64,000 nucleotides of DNA from Phymatolithon calcareum (taxonomy: Eukaryota; Rhodophyta; Florideophyceae; Hapalidiales): contig OZ345353.1 of assembly GCA_977006965.1 (NCBI GenBank), positions 992,001 through 1,056,000 of the forward strand, in the 5' to 3' direction. The position numbers were made by a program, and so were the translations under genes. This document shows positions 41,150 through 53,026 of the stretch, piece after piece. Positions within the stretch are counted from its first letter, which is position 1. Every line of letters begins with the position of its first letter. The notes under the pieces are model-generated. The model was not told the origin of the DNA and ran no database searches. It saw only the letters and a list, made by a program, of their open reading frames with translations.

Positions 41150-41830
41150 CAGGCTGAGTAATGCAGGATCCTCTGCTTAAGGAACTGGACGACACGGCTG
41201 AGATACCTAACGTGACAGTGTAGAAAATCAGAATTGCGTGAGTATTTGGTATCACAGCGGTAGTTGAGCAGGTTGCGCTCCGATTTCTGGAAATGGAAGG
41301 AGACCGCCTAGAATCGAAGCGGAAAAGAAAGATACCATACAACAAGACAAGAGAATTGCCAGCAATCCTCAAGTTCGCCAAGGTGAAGCACAGACAACTC
41401 GCACTGCAGTATGCCTGTGGCAGATTCCTACAGGTGTGAACAACAAGTAAGACTGAAGAATTCGGCACAAGAGCCAGAGAGCATATGGAGACCCTTGAAA
41501 GCATGCTAGCAGGGTACGAACTCGAAGGAGAAAAACGACTGGAAACAGAAAAGGCGCTAGATGAGCTCTTACTATTTAGCAAGACACTCATAGAACGCAT
41601 GGAGAACGAAGAAGGCCTGTATTAATCCGCAGAATGCAAGGAAAAAAGTTGTCGAGTCCAAGCACCAACAATCCTGTAGAGGACTGAGATAGGACTACTT
41701 TGAGTCCTGAGTTTTCCCGTCCGCCATACTGGTGGACGTTTCGCGAGCTATGCAAAGGTAGGTAGCATCAGAGGAAGCCTAGCCTATATCTTCGGAAGAC
41801 TGTAGGGCCTTTAAATAAACTTGAAAGAAA
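41150..41830 (+). pseudogene. LINE-E/LINE-A-like 3' region
   Basis: Plus-strand peptides include GITAVVEQVAL (LINE-A-like), KRKIPYNKTRELPAILK, KVKHRQLALQYACGRF and RMENEEGLY-stop, then UTR and A-rich end near 41825-41837. Several frameshifts are present. Confidence 0.7.
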
Positions 41831-42580
41831 AAAAAAGTTGCACTCCAACACATTTAATCATAATCGCAGATGGGCCCTAATAGGCCCCTGGCCTGAACGG
41901 AGTGAAGACAGAAATAATGAAAGTGGATCTGGAGGAATGTAGAAACCTAGTCTTAAAGCTGCGGAAAGCCTGCGTCAGATGCAGAACACTTCCGACATCG
42001 TGGATGAAAGCTCTCTTGGTCCCGCTGCACAAAAAGGAGACCATGACGATCCAAAAAATTGCCGACCATATCCCTACTGAGTCAGGTCCGAAAGGTTGTT
42101 GAGTCCGCAATTGATATTATGCTTCGTCAAAGATATAAGAACCACAAAATCCAGCTGGGATTTCAGAAAGGGGAGAGTACGGAGCTCGCAATATTGAGGG
42201 CGTTGGAACTACAAAAACGAGGGCAGCGATGCATCGCTGTTTTGAACCTGAAGGCAACGTACGACACAGTGCCTAGACAACACCTGCAAGAGCGAATGAG
42301 AGGGCTTCGGCCGCAAGACATATGCGCGATGATCGTGTCATTCTTGATGCCTTCCTGGGTATCCAGGGACCCGCAGCAGAAGTGGTTTCTAATTGACAGA
42401 GGAGTTCCTCAGATGTCCCCGCTGAGCCCAAGTTTGTACAATCTTTTCATGGACAAATTCACAGAAAGCAAAAGCCAAGGACCACGAGAAATCGCCGATG
42501 TAGCCACAGTCCTCTTTTGCTGACGACCTTCTCCTATCGGTAAAGACACCAGCGGGACTACAGAGACTGTTAAATATAGC

Positions 42581-44922
42581 CAGACTTAGGTGACAATTAA
42601 TTTCAATTCTCGTTTATTGCAATATTTAATTGGAATAGTCTATTGCAGAACCAAGAATAACTTCTTATTTCAGCACATTACGTTGTCTATGTTAGCATCC
42701 AATCCAGATTACAGAGCGATTTATAAAAATATACTACGATGCTGACGCACGTTCAACCACGTTCCAAACAGCACTTATACAAGTTGTATTGAACAAAGTA
42801 ATTACAGACGCTAGTTTCACTACGTTACAATCAGAAAGAGTATTGATCTATAGCCTCATCGCATCTCACCGAAGTCACCTCGTTTACACTGCTCCTCTAC
42901 CATATCTTCAACCATGAAACCACGTCAAAGAGACGTCGTACAGCAATTGATGACATTTATTGGACGCGAAACGCTGTCCGAGAAAGTCTACCTCAAGTAC
43001 CGATGCCCCCGTGACGGCTGTCCAAAGTCGGTTATAGCGTTTTTGGAGAACAAAGGACGGAGTAACCCGTACGCCCATCTCAAGAGCTGTTATGCTCGCG
43101 TACAGGACTCTTCCACTCAAGAGAGTACCGTCCTTCAGTTGTAGAATCGAACCAAGGATGATTTTGTACAGCGCGGTGGTACTATTCTCGACCACTTCGC
43201 ACGGAACGCGCTGTCAGAGTACTACATGGCAATGTATCGGTACATTCGGGTAATTGCTGTCAAAAAATCTCCTATTTCTACCGTTGAAGACGAAGACTAC
43301 AGACGATTGTCCGGTTTCAACGTCGTGTTCGGTCATAAAACCGTCATTTCTGTCATATTCGCCCTCTTTGTCTTGGTTGAGAAGCGTATTGGTGAAGAAA
43401 TGGAACATACGCGTGGTGCTTTGCTTTATGACGGGTGGTCTTGCTCAGACACTCACTATGTTGCAGCTATCGCTTCATATACTACGCCAGTACCTACGAG
43501 ATCGAATGGAAAGTCTGCTACTCACTATCAACCACAATTGGCACTGTTGGAGCTGTCTCCAATGGGAAAGTTGTCAAGTGATGAGCGTCCGGATGATGAT
43601 TGGGATGATGAAACCGCATCGTTCAACGCTGAGATGCATGTTGAGTTCTTCAACTCGTTCTTTGCATTTTACGAGCTTCACTTCAGTGATTGGTGTGTGT
43701 GCCTCATTAGCGACAAGACAAACACAAACTTGAAGGTCTCACGTATATGCGAAAAGCCATACGTGGGATGTACTAGTCATCTATTGAATCTCGAAGTCAA
43801 CGCCATGGCGTCATCGCACGAAGACTTGATCGCCCTCAATCGAATTGGTTAACGATACTATGAAAGACGCTAAGCAGCTCAAGAACGCTGCGTTGCTACG
43901 AAACATAACTGAGTACCGACCTGTTCTGTAGAACCGCACTCGGTGGTCAGGGAAGTATCGCACACTACGTCGTTTTGTGAAAATACGTGACGAACATATC
44001 GATGTCAGCAGTGCTGCTGAAAGCATCCTGACGGTTGATCGTGGTACGCGCTTCGCATACAAAGTACAGAAGTACGTGCGAATGATGGGTGAGATTCACG
44101 TTATAAGGCATTCGTTGCAAACGCGTGGTCACGCGCTGGCAGCCAGTCGGAGCGACCTAGATTTACTGATCGATTCAGTTTGTGAAGACCGGACGAAACC
44201 TGCTGCTGTACTCTTCCAGTGTCGGTTGGGTACGAAGTATATCGCTGCGGACGCTAGAATTGTGCCTAACCAAGTATTTTCATCAGCGGCTGTCAAGATA
44301 CAAAAGGGATGCAGCGAGAGCTTGACAGCTGCTGAGAAATCTAGTGTAGCTGAATTGCGTGTACCTTCATCGTTGCAGTCTCAAAGCGTTCGAGAGAGCA
44401 CTAACGGGATCTCAAAGTCTTCGATGCAGGAGAGGCTTGCGAAACGTCGGAAAAAGGAAGTACCGACGCAAAAAAACGTGAACTGCGATTTTATTCTCGG
44501 CTCTGTCGCTGAAGTTGAGCGTATTTGGAGCATGGCGAAGCACGTCCTGACCGTTCACAGGCGTTTGAAGTCTCCGCAGCTTTTCGAAGCCCTTGTATTC
44601 CTGAACTACAACGAGCGTTCTTGGAATGAACAATTAGTGGGTCAAGCTATCAAGTCGTCCCGTTCCGAACGTGCCAAGGAGTTGAACAACGCACACGGCG
44701 TGTATGAGGAAGAGAATGCCGAAACCGACAACTTAGTTTGAAGGTCTTCTTGTGGAATAGTACTTGTGATGTACATCGTTTTGTTGTGATTGCCATAAAA
44801 ATAACCTATTGTGGTGTCACTGATTATTGCAGTAACTATTGCTAGCACACAGAGTTGTGAATAGTATTCCCGTATTGCATCGTGGAACGCTATTGCGTAA
44901 AATAGTACGCAACCAAAGTCTG
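42581..44922 (+). mobile_element. hAT transposon, TIR CAGACTTAGGT, 8-bp TSD AATATAGC
   Basis: The left TIR CAGACTTAGGTGAC (42581) pairs with the complement of the right end (CAGACTTTGGTTGC, to 44922). Exact TSDs lie at 42573-42580 and 44923-44930. At 2.34 kb with transposase remnants it is the closest thing to an autonomous DNA transposon here. ATTGCAAT-type motifs recur near the ends. Confidence 0.95.
42914..44741 (+). pseudogene. hAT-family transposase (BED-like finger, RNase H-like core, hATC)
   Basis: Residues 1-75 carry a BED-like finger (YRCPRDGCPKS..., NPYAHLKSCYAR). After an in-frame TAG (43142) comes GALLYDGWSCSDTHYVAAIA (first catalytic Asp region) and DWCVCLISDKTNTNLKVSRI, YVGCTSHLLNLEV (second Asp, C..H motif). 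A frameshift near 43845 and a TAG at 43928 precede RTRWSGKYRTLRRFVKIRDE. The C-terminal dimerisation domain reads VAEVERIWSMAKHVLTVHRR, LFEALVFLNYNERSWNEQLV. Two stops and one shift make it inactive as read. It acts by cut-and-paste excision in the nucleus when intact. Confidence 0.9.
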
Positions 44923-45600
44923 AATATAGCATCTAAATGGGCAAGCTTTCAGGGAAAAAGGTGGCAATGGTCAAAGAAGTCTCATACCTTGGTATCTCAC
45001 TCAGCAATAAGGGAGATGCCCACACAAAAATGCTTGAGCGCATCCGACATGCCAAGATCGCGATCTATCAACTAAGGTCCCTAGGTGTCTCGTTGCGGGC
45101 AGACAGCCCCTTGAAAGCAGTGAAGACCTACAAGGCGTTGATACAATCAAGATCGAAGTATGTCATGCACCTGACGCCATGGACGCTGAGAGTACAGACA
45201 GCAATCGCAGAAGCTGAGAAGACATTCTTCGCACAAACATTTGGTCCAACATCGAAAAACCGCTATATCAGACTTGTCTTCTTTGCCGAATTCACAATGC
45301 CGAAAACAGGCGACTCGTTCTAGCCCTCAGAATGTTGGAACGAGCCAGAGCAAAGAAAAGGAGCCTTCTGACCGTCCCAATCGAAGAAAGAGACGTGGAG
45401 GGGCTGCCATGCGTTAGTCGAGACATATCGGCAATGTTACATTACGACGTTTTCGAGACGGCACTGACTTTCCTCAATAAGGGAGTTTCAGCAAAAACGT
45501 TGCGGAACTTGCTCTTCAAAGAAAAAGGAGACATCTTGTAGTCCAACAGAAAGAGGAAAATTCCGTACGATCAGCCTTAGTCCACCCGGCGATCATCAAT

Positions 45601-46640
45601 TGAGTTTGAGTGCAAGAGACTCACATGCATTCCTAGAAAAAAACACTATCGAAAAGCTTTTCTCCACCAAAATCCAGAATTTCACCAACCCAGAGCGCAT
45701 GAAAAGAAATATAGCTTTTCTGAAGTGCAGCTATACTTTCAAAGCTGTTGACAAACGTAAATTTTTCTAAATCTAGACTGCTTTGAAAATCATCTTCGCG
45801 TCAAGAAAAGGATTTTTGCAGTTTTTTTTTTGAATTTTGAATTTATTATGGACCTACATCCCCATCTTAGATTTTCACTTTTATTTTTTATGAGCTTGGG
45901 AATCCGAGAAGCTCATTGGACACTTTCTGTTATGGCAGTACATAATTGGCTTAGCAAAAAAAGTCCTCGCGCCGTGGAAACTTTTTCTAGAAATTCTCAG
46001 CAGAGGGTTCCTTGTAAAATCGGGACAGCTCCTTAAACGCGCAGTTTAAGACCACTTTCTGATCAGTTCTTCGCATTTTGAAAACTGTTATAGAGATTCA
46101 AGAACGTAGGTTATGCAAAAACCAAAACAAATCAAAGAAAAGTGATGAAATAAGGAGTGTAGAGCACTTTTCATATTTCTGATCTTGAAAAAGAATCGCC
46201 TACAAAGATGGACAATTATCTCGAAAAGGACCCCATGAATTTCTTATTGCCTCGGTCAAAAGTTTCAAATGGTTGTAGACTACTACATGAATACCGCAAG
46301 TTTGGTAAAATCGAACGTCTAGGTGGCAAACAAGTTCGCGCCGCGAGACGAAAAGTTTTTTAAAATCGGCAAAGGAACAGGCGAAAAATATAGTAAAACT
46401 CACGTTGCGCCCCGACGAGAAGCTGAAACTGTTCGAAGGAAACACAGTAATCATTTTTCTGTAATGATTGATTAGAGCCGAATATTGGAAACTTTTGCTG
46501 ACTTCATATTTGAAATATTTCACTTGTTTCTACACATTTTCTTGAAACTGGATGCAGTCCCGTTCGTGCAAACGACATAATTAAAATTTTCATCCAGTTA
46601 ATGAGCATTGTTTCGGCCAGTGAGAGCGCTTCAAAGATGG
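45601..46640. other. AT-rich, no gene recognised
   Basis: A T-run with GAATTTTGAATTTATTA near 45821-45850 is a LINE-B tail in minus orientation. The ORFs at 45830-46036 and 46200-46523 lack motifs. Confidence 0.35.
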
Positions 46641-47725
46641 GGAAGAGCGTTTAAGGACCTACTTCCGAAGTAGGTCCTTAAACGCTCTCAGAAACACTCA
46701 TAAAACTGTAAGGGAGATGCGTTTCAGATGCTACTACCTTGGTAGCTCCGTTACTCCGTTAAAGCCCGCAAAACCCGGGCTCGTTGCTATCGTCGTAGCC
46801 CTAGCTGCAAAAACCCTCCTCCAGAGAAGGTGGACGGAAAAGCTTAGTGTCCACTTGTCCTGTTCGTAGGAATCTCAGCGTCGCCGTTCTATTTTGTCTT
46901 GGTCTATTCCATGTCGTCATAAAAGACGATTTGCCAAGTGCCTTTTCAGTCTCACTAGTCTCCTCATCTGTTAGTCGATATCTTTGAAGGTACACTTCGA
47001 GCTTGTTCATGAGAGTTGGTACGATTTCACCGAATTTGTCTTGCAGAGTGTGGTACTCAATGGGGGAAAACGTCCGAATGCCCATTTAACCGCCAATTGG
47101 CGGTGACGTGCTTTCGGTAGTCTGATGATGACGGGAGAAGACCCGGGAATATCATAAGGAATTTTCCTCTTTCTGCTCGCCTCCAAGCCGTCTCCTTCGT
47201 CTTTAAAGAGCAGGTCCCTCAACGATTTTGCTGAAACTCGCTGCTTAAGATAGGTTAGTGCCGTCTCGAATAGGTCGTGATGTAACATTGATGATATGTC
47301 ACGACACACCCATTGCAATTCCTCAACGTCTCTTTCCTCTCTTGGGACTGCGAGCAAGCCCATTTTCCTTGTTCTGGCTCGTTCAAGCATTCGTAACGCT
47401 AGAACTAGTCTTCTGTCTTCCGCATTATGCATGCGACAGAGAAGACGAAGTCTCGCGGGTAGATTTTTTGCGATTGGACCAAATACTTGTCCGAAAAAAG
47501 TCTTCTCCACGTCTGCAATAGCTGTTTGAACTCTTGTCGTCCATGGCGTCCGGTGCATGGCATATTCCCATCTTGGCTGTATCAAAGCCTTGTACATATT
47601 GATTGCTTTTAAGGGGCTGAGTCCCCGGGCTGTTACACAAAGGGATCTCAGCTGATACACTGCTATCTTGGCCTGTCGGATGTGCTCGAGCATTTTCTTG
47701 TCCGTAACTCCCTTACACGTGAAAT
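46640..47725 (-). pseudogene. LINE-B C-terminal region and 3' end
   Basis: The minus strand is open from 47729 to 47007: MLEHIRQAKIAVYQLRSLCV, YKALIQPRWEYAMHRTPWTT, ERARTRKMGLLAVPREERDV, RHRQLAVKWAFGRFPPLSTT; then a frameshift to LQRYRLTDEETSETEKALGK. The RT core is absent. The 3' end runs into the palindrome at 46644-46688 instead of the usual AATAAATTC plus poly(A). Confidence 0.85.
46644..46688. repeat. 22-bp-arm palindrome at a LINE-B 3' end
   Basis: Arms 46644-46665 and 46667-46688 are exact reverse complements with a 1-nt spacer. Each holds the LINE-B tail AGAGCGTTTA plus GGACCTACTTC. Confidence 0.95.
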
Positions 47726-50222
47726 ACAATGCTTTCTCTCAAGTTCGGAAGATTGATATAGAACCCAGAGAGGGTATGCCACGTGCAGACTGCCTTTCGG
47801 ACAACATGAGATGCATTTCTTTCACGGTCCTGGCAGCACCTATGATCAGGTGCTGATTGAATACACCGATTTTAACAGATACGGAAACGAAGGAATGTCT
47901 CGGCTTATGTGCCATTCCTGGAAAGGGATGCTTCACACGAGTCGCGTGTCACATATAATCTCGCTCGAGAAGCAATTGGGGGAGTACACTTCGCTTTGCA
48001 GGGCAACAAAAACTCTAGAGTAGTTGGTCTACGTCAAATAGGACTTTGGAACAGCGATCGATTTGAACGGGCAGACCCAGCAATCCGTCTGATACGGTAC
48101 AAATGTTATCCTGTTTTGGCTATTTTTTCTGCGGGGCTTCGTATAATAGACTCATCATTGGATGAGGGTCTGAAGAGGGAGCTCAAAGACAGGATAGGTT
48201 TATATTCAGCTGGCGCGAAAACGACCGGAGGGAAAGTAAAACACTTCACTACTGGATGAGCAACAGATTTCATTCTGTAAGGTGCACCGAATTCGCACTG
48301 GATCTTTGGTGCGGCAATTCTTATTTAGAACATATTTAATGTTGATATTTGACTTAAAAACCATATTAAGTTCAAACTTACCTCAAACGGGAAGTTTCTC
48401 AAGAATTTTATCTCAGCTATGCGAAACCATTTCTCTTGACTTCGACAGAAAACCCTCTTCTTTGCGCAAGAGCATGGGCAGTTAGAACACTCAACAGATC
48501 CTGCAGAAGCCTACATGGACCCCTGCAGAAGAGATTGACGTGGGTAGAGCCATTGACGTGATTCTATCCATTTAATTCCGACAGAAAATCAGACCACAAA
48601 TAGAACGCACTGATATTTTGAATAGCAGGATCCATTCGGATACTGGATCAAAGTTGAAAAGGAAAATTTCAAAATCTTTTCACGATTTTACGAAATTTCT
48701 AAGAAAATTGATCGCTTAAAGAATTGAAAATTGGGCAAACAGAGCTATCGGAATGATTCGTAATCCGTCCGAATCGAGCGTTGATTTGGAACTACTGTAC
48801 GTGGGGATATTTGATGATTTTATTTTGAGAGCTCCCAACGCCTTGTCGCTGGTCTTCAAGATGGTAAGCCGCGGACCGCTAATTACGACGTTCGCGGGTT
48901 GATGAACTTGACTGAACCGTATATCGATACGATTCACTTGTGGTACACGGCGTGGAACGGGAACGCGCTCCGGTCGTGGACAGGGACAGAACTTGGGCCG
49001 GTAACCTGCAAGTGCCAAACGCAATGCTCGTCGGAGCACTATTACGTTTCGCGGAGATGCCAACCGATCGTCGGATCGCTAGCTGGTGTCTCCCCCTACT
49101 CGCGACGTAGGGTACGGGTCTCGCCTCCCGCTTTTGGCGAACGTTGGTTCTTCACCGAGATGGTGGGATGAATGAAAAGGACTTTACCTTGACGATGGAA
49201 ATGGTTTAAACTTGATGGTCCCTCTTTCTCCCTCGCGTCAGCATCGTCGACTATGCTAAAGTATGCCTCGAGATAAAGCTATCATACGATGATCCCGCGC
49301 AGTAAGTGTAAGCTACGTCTCTTCCACCAATGGATGCCTGGTGCTTTGTTATCCAGGCTAACAACCTTGTTGCCCACGTGTATATCGAACCAAGACAACA
49401 AACTTACTATTCTTGCGACAAGCATCACCTTAGAGTAACGGGGCAACTCTTGCGAGAACTGTACGTGGGCTGCGCCTAGTGCCACCTGCTCCCTCGGAAC
49501 ACATTTATATAAAAACTCGCGCTTCTTCTGCTTTTACACCGAAGAAATTTTGCTCATGAATAAACCTCAGACTACTGCACAGTACGTAAAGCCATAAAGA
49601 AAAAAAGCATAGGCTGAAAGGTGACCGACTAGAGCCGGTGGGGCCTGGGTCGGAAGCTGCGAGCAGCAAAGTATCATACTCATTATTTCGAATTGCACAA
49701 TGTGCAGAGTAGAGCCTCCACATTATTTTTAATCTGAATTAACCTTCCCCTTCGAAGCCCCAGTATATACGCATACCGATGTGTTCGGGAAGGAAAGAGC
49801 TATCAGGAACGACCAAAACTGAGTGTTTACGGATGTTCACGTTTAAAAAACGAGGCCAAGCAAAACATTTCAAACAAATGTTTTTTAAAATGTTTTTTTG
49901 AAATATTAAAATATTGAAATGATTTTAGTTCAATTCGCCGAGAAAATTGTTACCGCTAAATTCCCAAGTCTTGATTTTCATACTATTAGTAGTGAGATCG
50001 TGTCGCATCCATGGGTAGGACATGATACTCGCAAGACAGAACAGACCATACTGCAGTTGTTCCTGCGTACCATCGTTATATCTTCGGCTCCTTGTTTGAC
50101 CCGTGGAATCGAAATATAATGTGTGCAGAACGTAAATTTGGGTGATAATGCGACGTCATCAATCAACCCTTGAAGCCCCGGTCCTGTTCCGCTATAGCTT
50201 CCCCGTTGGTTTCATCGTTGTT
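47726..50222. other. mostly unannotated, no supported gene
   Basis: An ORF of 116 codons (47909-48259 plus) and one of 90 codons (48899-49171 plus) have no known motif. A 35-bp match to the LINE-A tail (GGGATATTTGATGATTTTAT..., 48803-48837) may be another tail-only insertion, without a clear TSD. AT-rich AAACATTT/AAATGTTT repeats lie at 49865-49915. Confidence 0.35.
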
Positions 50223-50911
50223 ATGGCATCCTTAGGCGGTACTCGATCTTCTTCGCATTTCTCGTTGCTTCTGATGCTCACTGCGCTCCTCCCATTCGGC
50301 GTTCACGGCTGCTTATACAAGAATCAATGTCTGACCAAGGCGGTCGTAGGGTCTTGCGTTCCGGTGGATGTGTCCCGATCGGTTATTGCCTTCTCGTCAA
50401 GCCTCAAATCGATCTGCGATATCAGTAAACCGATATTCTTCAAAAACTGCTTGGCGATCCAGGCCCGAGTCGGGCCGCCCGACGTCTCAATACCGATTGC
50501 TACATGAAGTACGGGCAAGTATGCGCAGTTTGGCTTGGACTATTTGGTGTGGCGGCAGACCTGCGTCGCTGTACTGCTCTTGGCGAGATTACAGTTGAAG
50601 GGCTCACGCTGCACGATTGGATTTTGCTGAACAAGGATAAGCCGAATGGAGAAATATGCCCGCACCTGTTTAAGCATCCTGCGAAAGGAGTCATCAGCTG
50701 CCCACATCCGAAGAAAGTTTCGAAAACTGGTGGAGAGCCATCTGCGAATGATCCAGGTCCTGGAGGACCGACTGACAATGACAACCAATCGCGCGCGTGT
50801 TACGACGTGCGACTCACTCCGAAATGCAAGATCTTTGGGATATTTGATGATTTTATTTTGAGAGCTCCCAAAGCCTCACCTTGGAGTAACGGGGCAGCTC
50901 TTGCATAATCT

Positions 50912-51580
50912 CTACGCTATAGTCATCTGGCTGCTCAAAACGTTCTTGATTCGTAATTCTCTCCCAACAAGAGCTCCTGTGAGTCTCTTGCACTCAAACT
51001 CAATTTCTGTACTCATCTTCGATGACGCTAGAGTACGTTGTAAGGCGACTAGTTCGACCACCGCGGTAATCCCACAGTAAGCACCCAACACTGATTTCCT
51101 CCAAAGGGGTGCTCGGTTGAATGTCAACCTTAGGCACCTTAAACGTGTTGTTCTTTCTCCTATGTAAAGGATCCCTGGTAGCTTGCGTTCAATAGGAATC
51201 TTCATTGATCTGCCTTCTTCTTCCTTTTCCCATACCTTAATTGTTTCTTCTCTCCTCCTCTTCTTTGTGACAGATCCCTCCTGGGCTTTCTGAAGGGCTT
51301 GTCGCAAGTCTTCATACATCTTGAGATATTCAATATCCTTCATTGCTTCCTTTACGTCCTCATCTCTTCCCACGTACTCTTCTGTTTCTTCAAGACGCTT
51401 TTTGCGCCTTACCAGGCTTAATGCAAACCTTTCTGCTTGATGACGTCTCCTCATCTTTGGTGGTCCCAGTCGGCACAGAACTCGCATTCGGTCCCGGCGG
51501 TGTTCGGCATACTTTCCGAAAACATTCTTGTAGAACAAGCCCTCTGCCGCCTCGATTTCCGAGAGCAATCGATTTGTCAT
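50912..51580 (-). pseudogene. LINE-A C-terminal domain, downstream of the TAG
   Basis: It is in frame with the RT ORF. It encodes LSEIEAAEGLFYKNVFGKYA, HQAERFALSLVRRKKRLEET, a charged coiled region, and LRCLRLTFNRAPLWRKSVLG...CKRLTGALVGRELRI, ending SSQMTIA-stop. The same module ends all LINE-A copies. No zinc knuckle is visible. Confidence 0.8.
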
Positions 51581-51601
51581 TGGAGTAACGTGTAACGCAT
51601 A

Positions 51602-53026
51602 CTACCATTTCGGGATAATTAGCGACTTAAAGATCCTGATGCATGTCTCCGGTTTGAATCCTCGAACATTCAATCCAAGCTCCCGAAGCTTATGTATGCA
51701 TCCTGGAGCATTTCGAACTCTTGCTATGGCCGTGTCATCCGTAACACCCTTGTTGTTCATGCTTACCCCAAGATACGAGAGTCTCCAGGCTTGATATAGT
51801 TCTCGTCCCGCCAAGTAAAACGTGTGCTTCTGAAGTCCTTTGTACTTAAAAACTTCGCTTTTACCTGGTTTTGTGTTCCATTTCATGCCATTTTCGCTTG
51901 CCCAACTGGTCGCTATATCAAGAAGTTTCTGCATTCCTCGTCCTGTCTTCGCTTGAAGCTGAACATCATCTGCGAACAATTGCACAGGGCTTTCTGAGAC
52001 GTTCCTGTCTGTCTTGGAGATGGCTTCTGCGAATGTGTCCATGAATATATTGTATAGGCATGGACTAAGCGGGGAACCTTGAGGTACTCCTCGGTCGATG
52101 ATACACCACGTTTCTGTCTCGTCTCCAGCTGATGTGACCCACGATGGTTTTAGCAGGTACGCAACCATCCTTGCTATCTCGTCAGGAAGTTTCTCCGTCA
52201 GCCTCTTCATGAGGATATCCCTGGGAACACTATCGTATGCCGCGGATAGGTCAAGAACTGCCATGAACGGATGGCCCTTTTTCATTGAACTTTTTGCCCG
52301 GAGTATAGCGAGATATGTGCTTCTGTCTTTCCGAAAACCCAGCTGAACCTTATTGAAGCGATAGTTCTCGCGTATGTATGCATCTAGAGCTGAGTCGATG
52401 ATTTTCCTGGCTTGACTTAAAAGAGATATGGGCCTGTAGTTTGCTGCTACATGAGCTGGGCCTTTCTTGTATAAGGGAATCAGAGTTGCTTGGCGCCATG
52501 CCCGAGGAAGAAATTTGAGTCTCCCGCATGTTTCCCATAATGCTAGCATTATTTCGAGCCCCGCTTCTTTGTTCGCGTGCAACATTTCGACCGCAATTCC
52601 ATCTGGACCAACCGCCTTCCCCTTCGGAGCTCTGTTGAATGCTCTTGCGATGTGCCGCTTCATTGCCCTATTGAGTGCAAACGTACGCAACGGCAGATTC
52701 CAGTCTTCTTCCGCCTTACACACACTGGAGATGTATGCTGAGAATTTGCTTGGGTGCACAGGAGCCCCGAGAGCTTTGTTTGTTCCTTTCCTCCTGGCTT
52801 TTGATTTCATGATCTTGCTTGTGGTGTTCGCCGCCTCGCTCGGCCCCATTTTCTCAACCTCCTGAAGATATCTTTCAAATTGGTCGCATTTGGCTTTTCT
52901 CACCTTCTTCTTTAACAGCATTTTCACCTCTCGGAGGGCTTCTTTGTCACTTTCGAGGCCTGTTCTTCTGTAAATCTTATAATGCCGGGTTCGTTTCTTG
53001 GCCAGATTGTCGAGCTCCTTGTTCCA
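51602..53026 (-). CDS. LINE-A reverse transcriptase, open to a TAG
   Basis: The frame (which extends to 53056 through the TSD) has 484 codons. Residues counted from 53056: GKAVGPDGIAVEM (~147-158), ANYRPISLLSQARK (~206), LGFRKDRSTYLAILRA (~239), LDLSAAYDSVP (268-278, first catalytic Asp), GVPQGSPLSPCLYN (323-336), LFADDVQLQ (360-368, catalytic Asp pair). All RT blocks are intact. It stops at a TAG directly after IIPKW, where the copy at 20867-21067 has GAG; the frame then continues without a shift in 51580-50912. One base change therefore ends an otherwise open protein. It would copy element RNA at a nicked target if complete. Confidence 0.88.
   Translation of the reverse strand, partial: WNKELDNLAKKRTRHYKIYRRTGLESDKEALREVKMLLKKKVRKAKCDQFERYLQEVEKMGPSEAANTTSKIMKSKARRKGTNKALGAPVHPSKFSAYISSVCKAEEDWNLPLRTFALNRAMKRHIARAFNRAPKGKAVGPDGIAVEMLHANKEAGLEIMLALWETCGRLKFLPRAWRQATLIPLYKKGPAHVAANYRPISLLSQARKIIDSALDAYIRENYRFNKVQLGFRKDRSTYLAILRAKSSMKKGHPFMAVLDLSAAYDSVPRDILMKRLTEKLPDEIARMVAYLLKPSWVTSAGDETETWCIIDRGVPQGSPLSPCLYNIFMDTFAEAISKTDRNVSESPVQLFADDVQLQAKTGRGMQKLLDIATSWASENGMKWNTKPGKSEVFKYKGLQKHTFYLAGRELYQAWRLSYLGVSMNNKGVTDDTAIARVRNAPGCIHKLRELGLNVRGFKPETCIRIFKSLIIPKW

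Larger units (their letters stand above)
41845..45600 (+). pseudogene. LINE-B reverse transcriptase split by a hAT transposon
   Basis: Before the hAT, the plus strand encodes RT blocks PLAPGLNGVKTEIMKV, PISLLSQVRKVVESA, KIQLGFQKGESTELAILRAL, VLNLKATYDTVP (catalytic Asp replaced or shifted), GVPQMSPLSPSLYN and, after one frameshift near 42520, FADDLLLSVKTPAGLQRLLN. After the hAT (from 44931) it resumes IASKWA, VKEVSYLGISLSNKG, YKALIQSRSKYVMHLTPWT, and 45332-45541 ERARAKKRSLLTVPIEERDV. Removing 42581-44930 rejoins LLNIA with SKWA in frame. It ends near 45600 against a LINE-A scrap (EFECKRLT). Confidence 0.88.
50838..53026 (-). mobile_element. LINE-A, 2.2 kb, 5'-truncated, 16-bp TSD
   Basis: The TSD AAATGCAAG[A/C]TCTTTG lies at 50822-50837 and 53027-53042. 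It runs from the WNKELDNLAKK linker before the RT to the 3' tail TCAAAATAAAATCATCAAAT plus ATCCC. The endonuclease part is missing. It is the longest LINE copy in the window. Confidence 0.93.

Noticed and set aside
41145-41600. 151-codon minus ORF (MRSMSVLLNSKSSSSAF...)
   Set aside because: It is the exact antisense of the LINE-E C-terminus; the same antisense peptide appears at 29480 and 35834 for the same reason.
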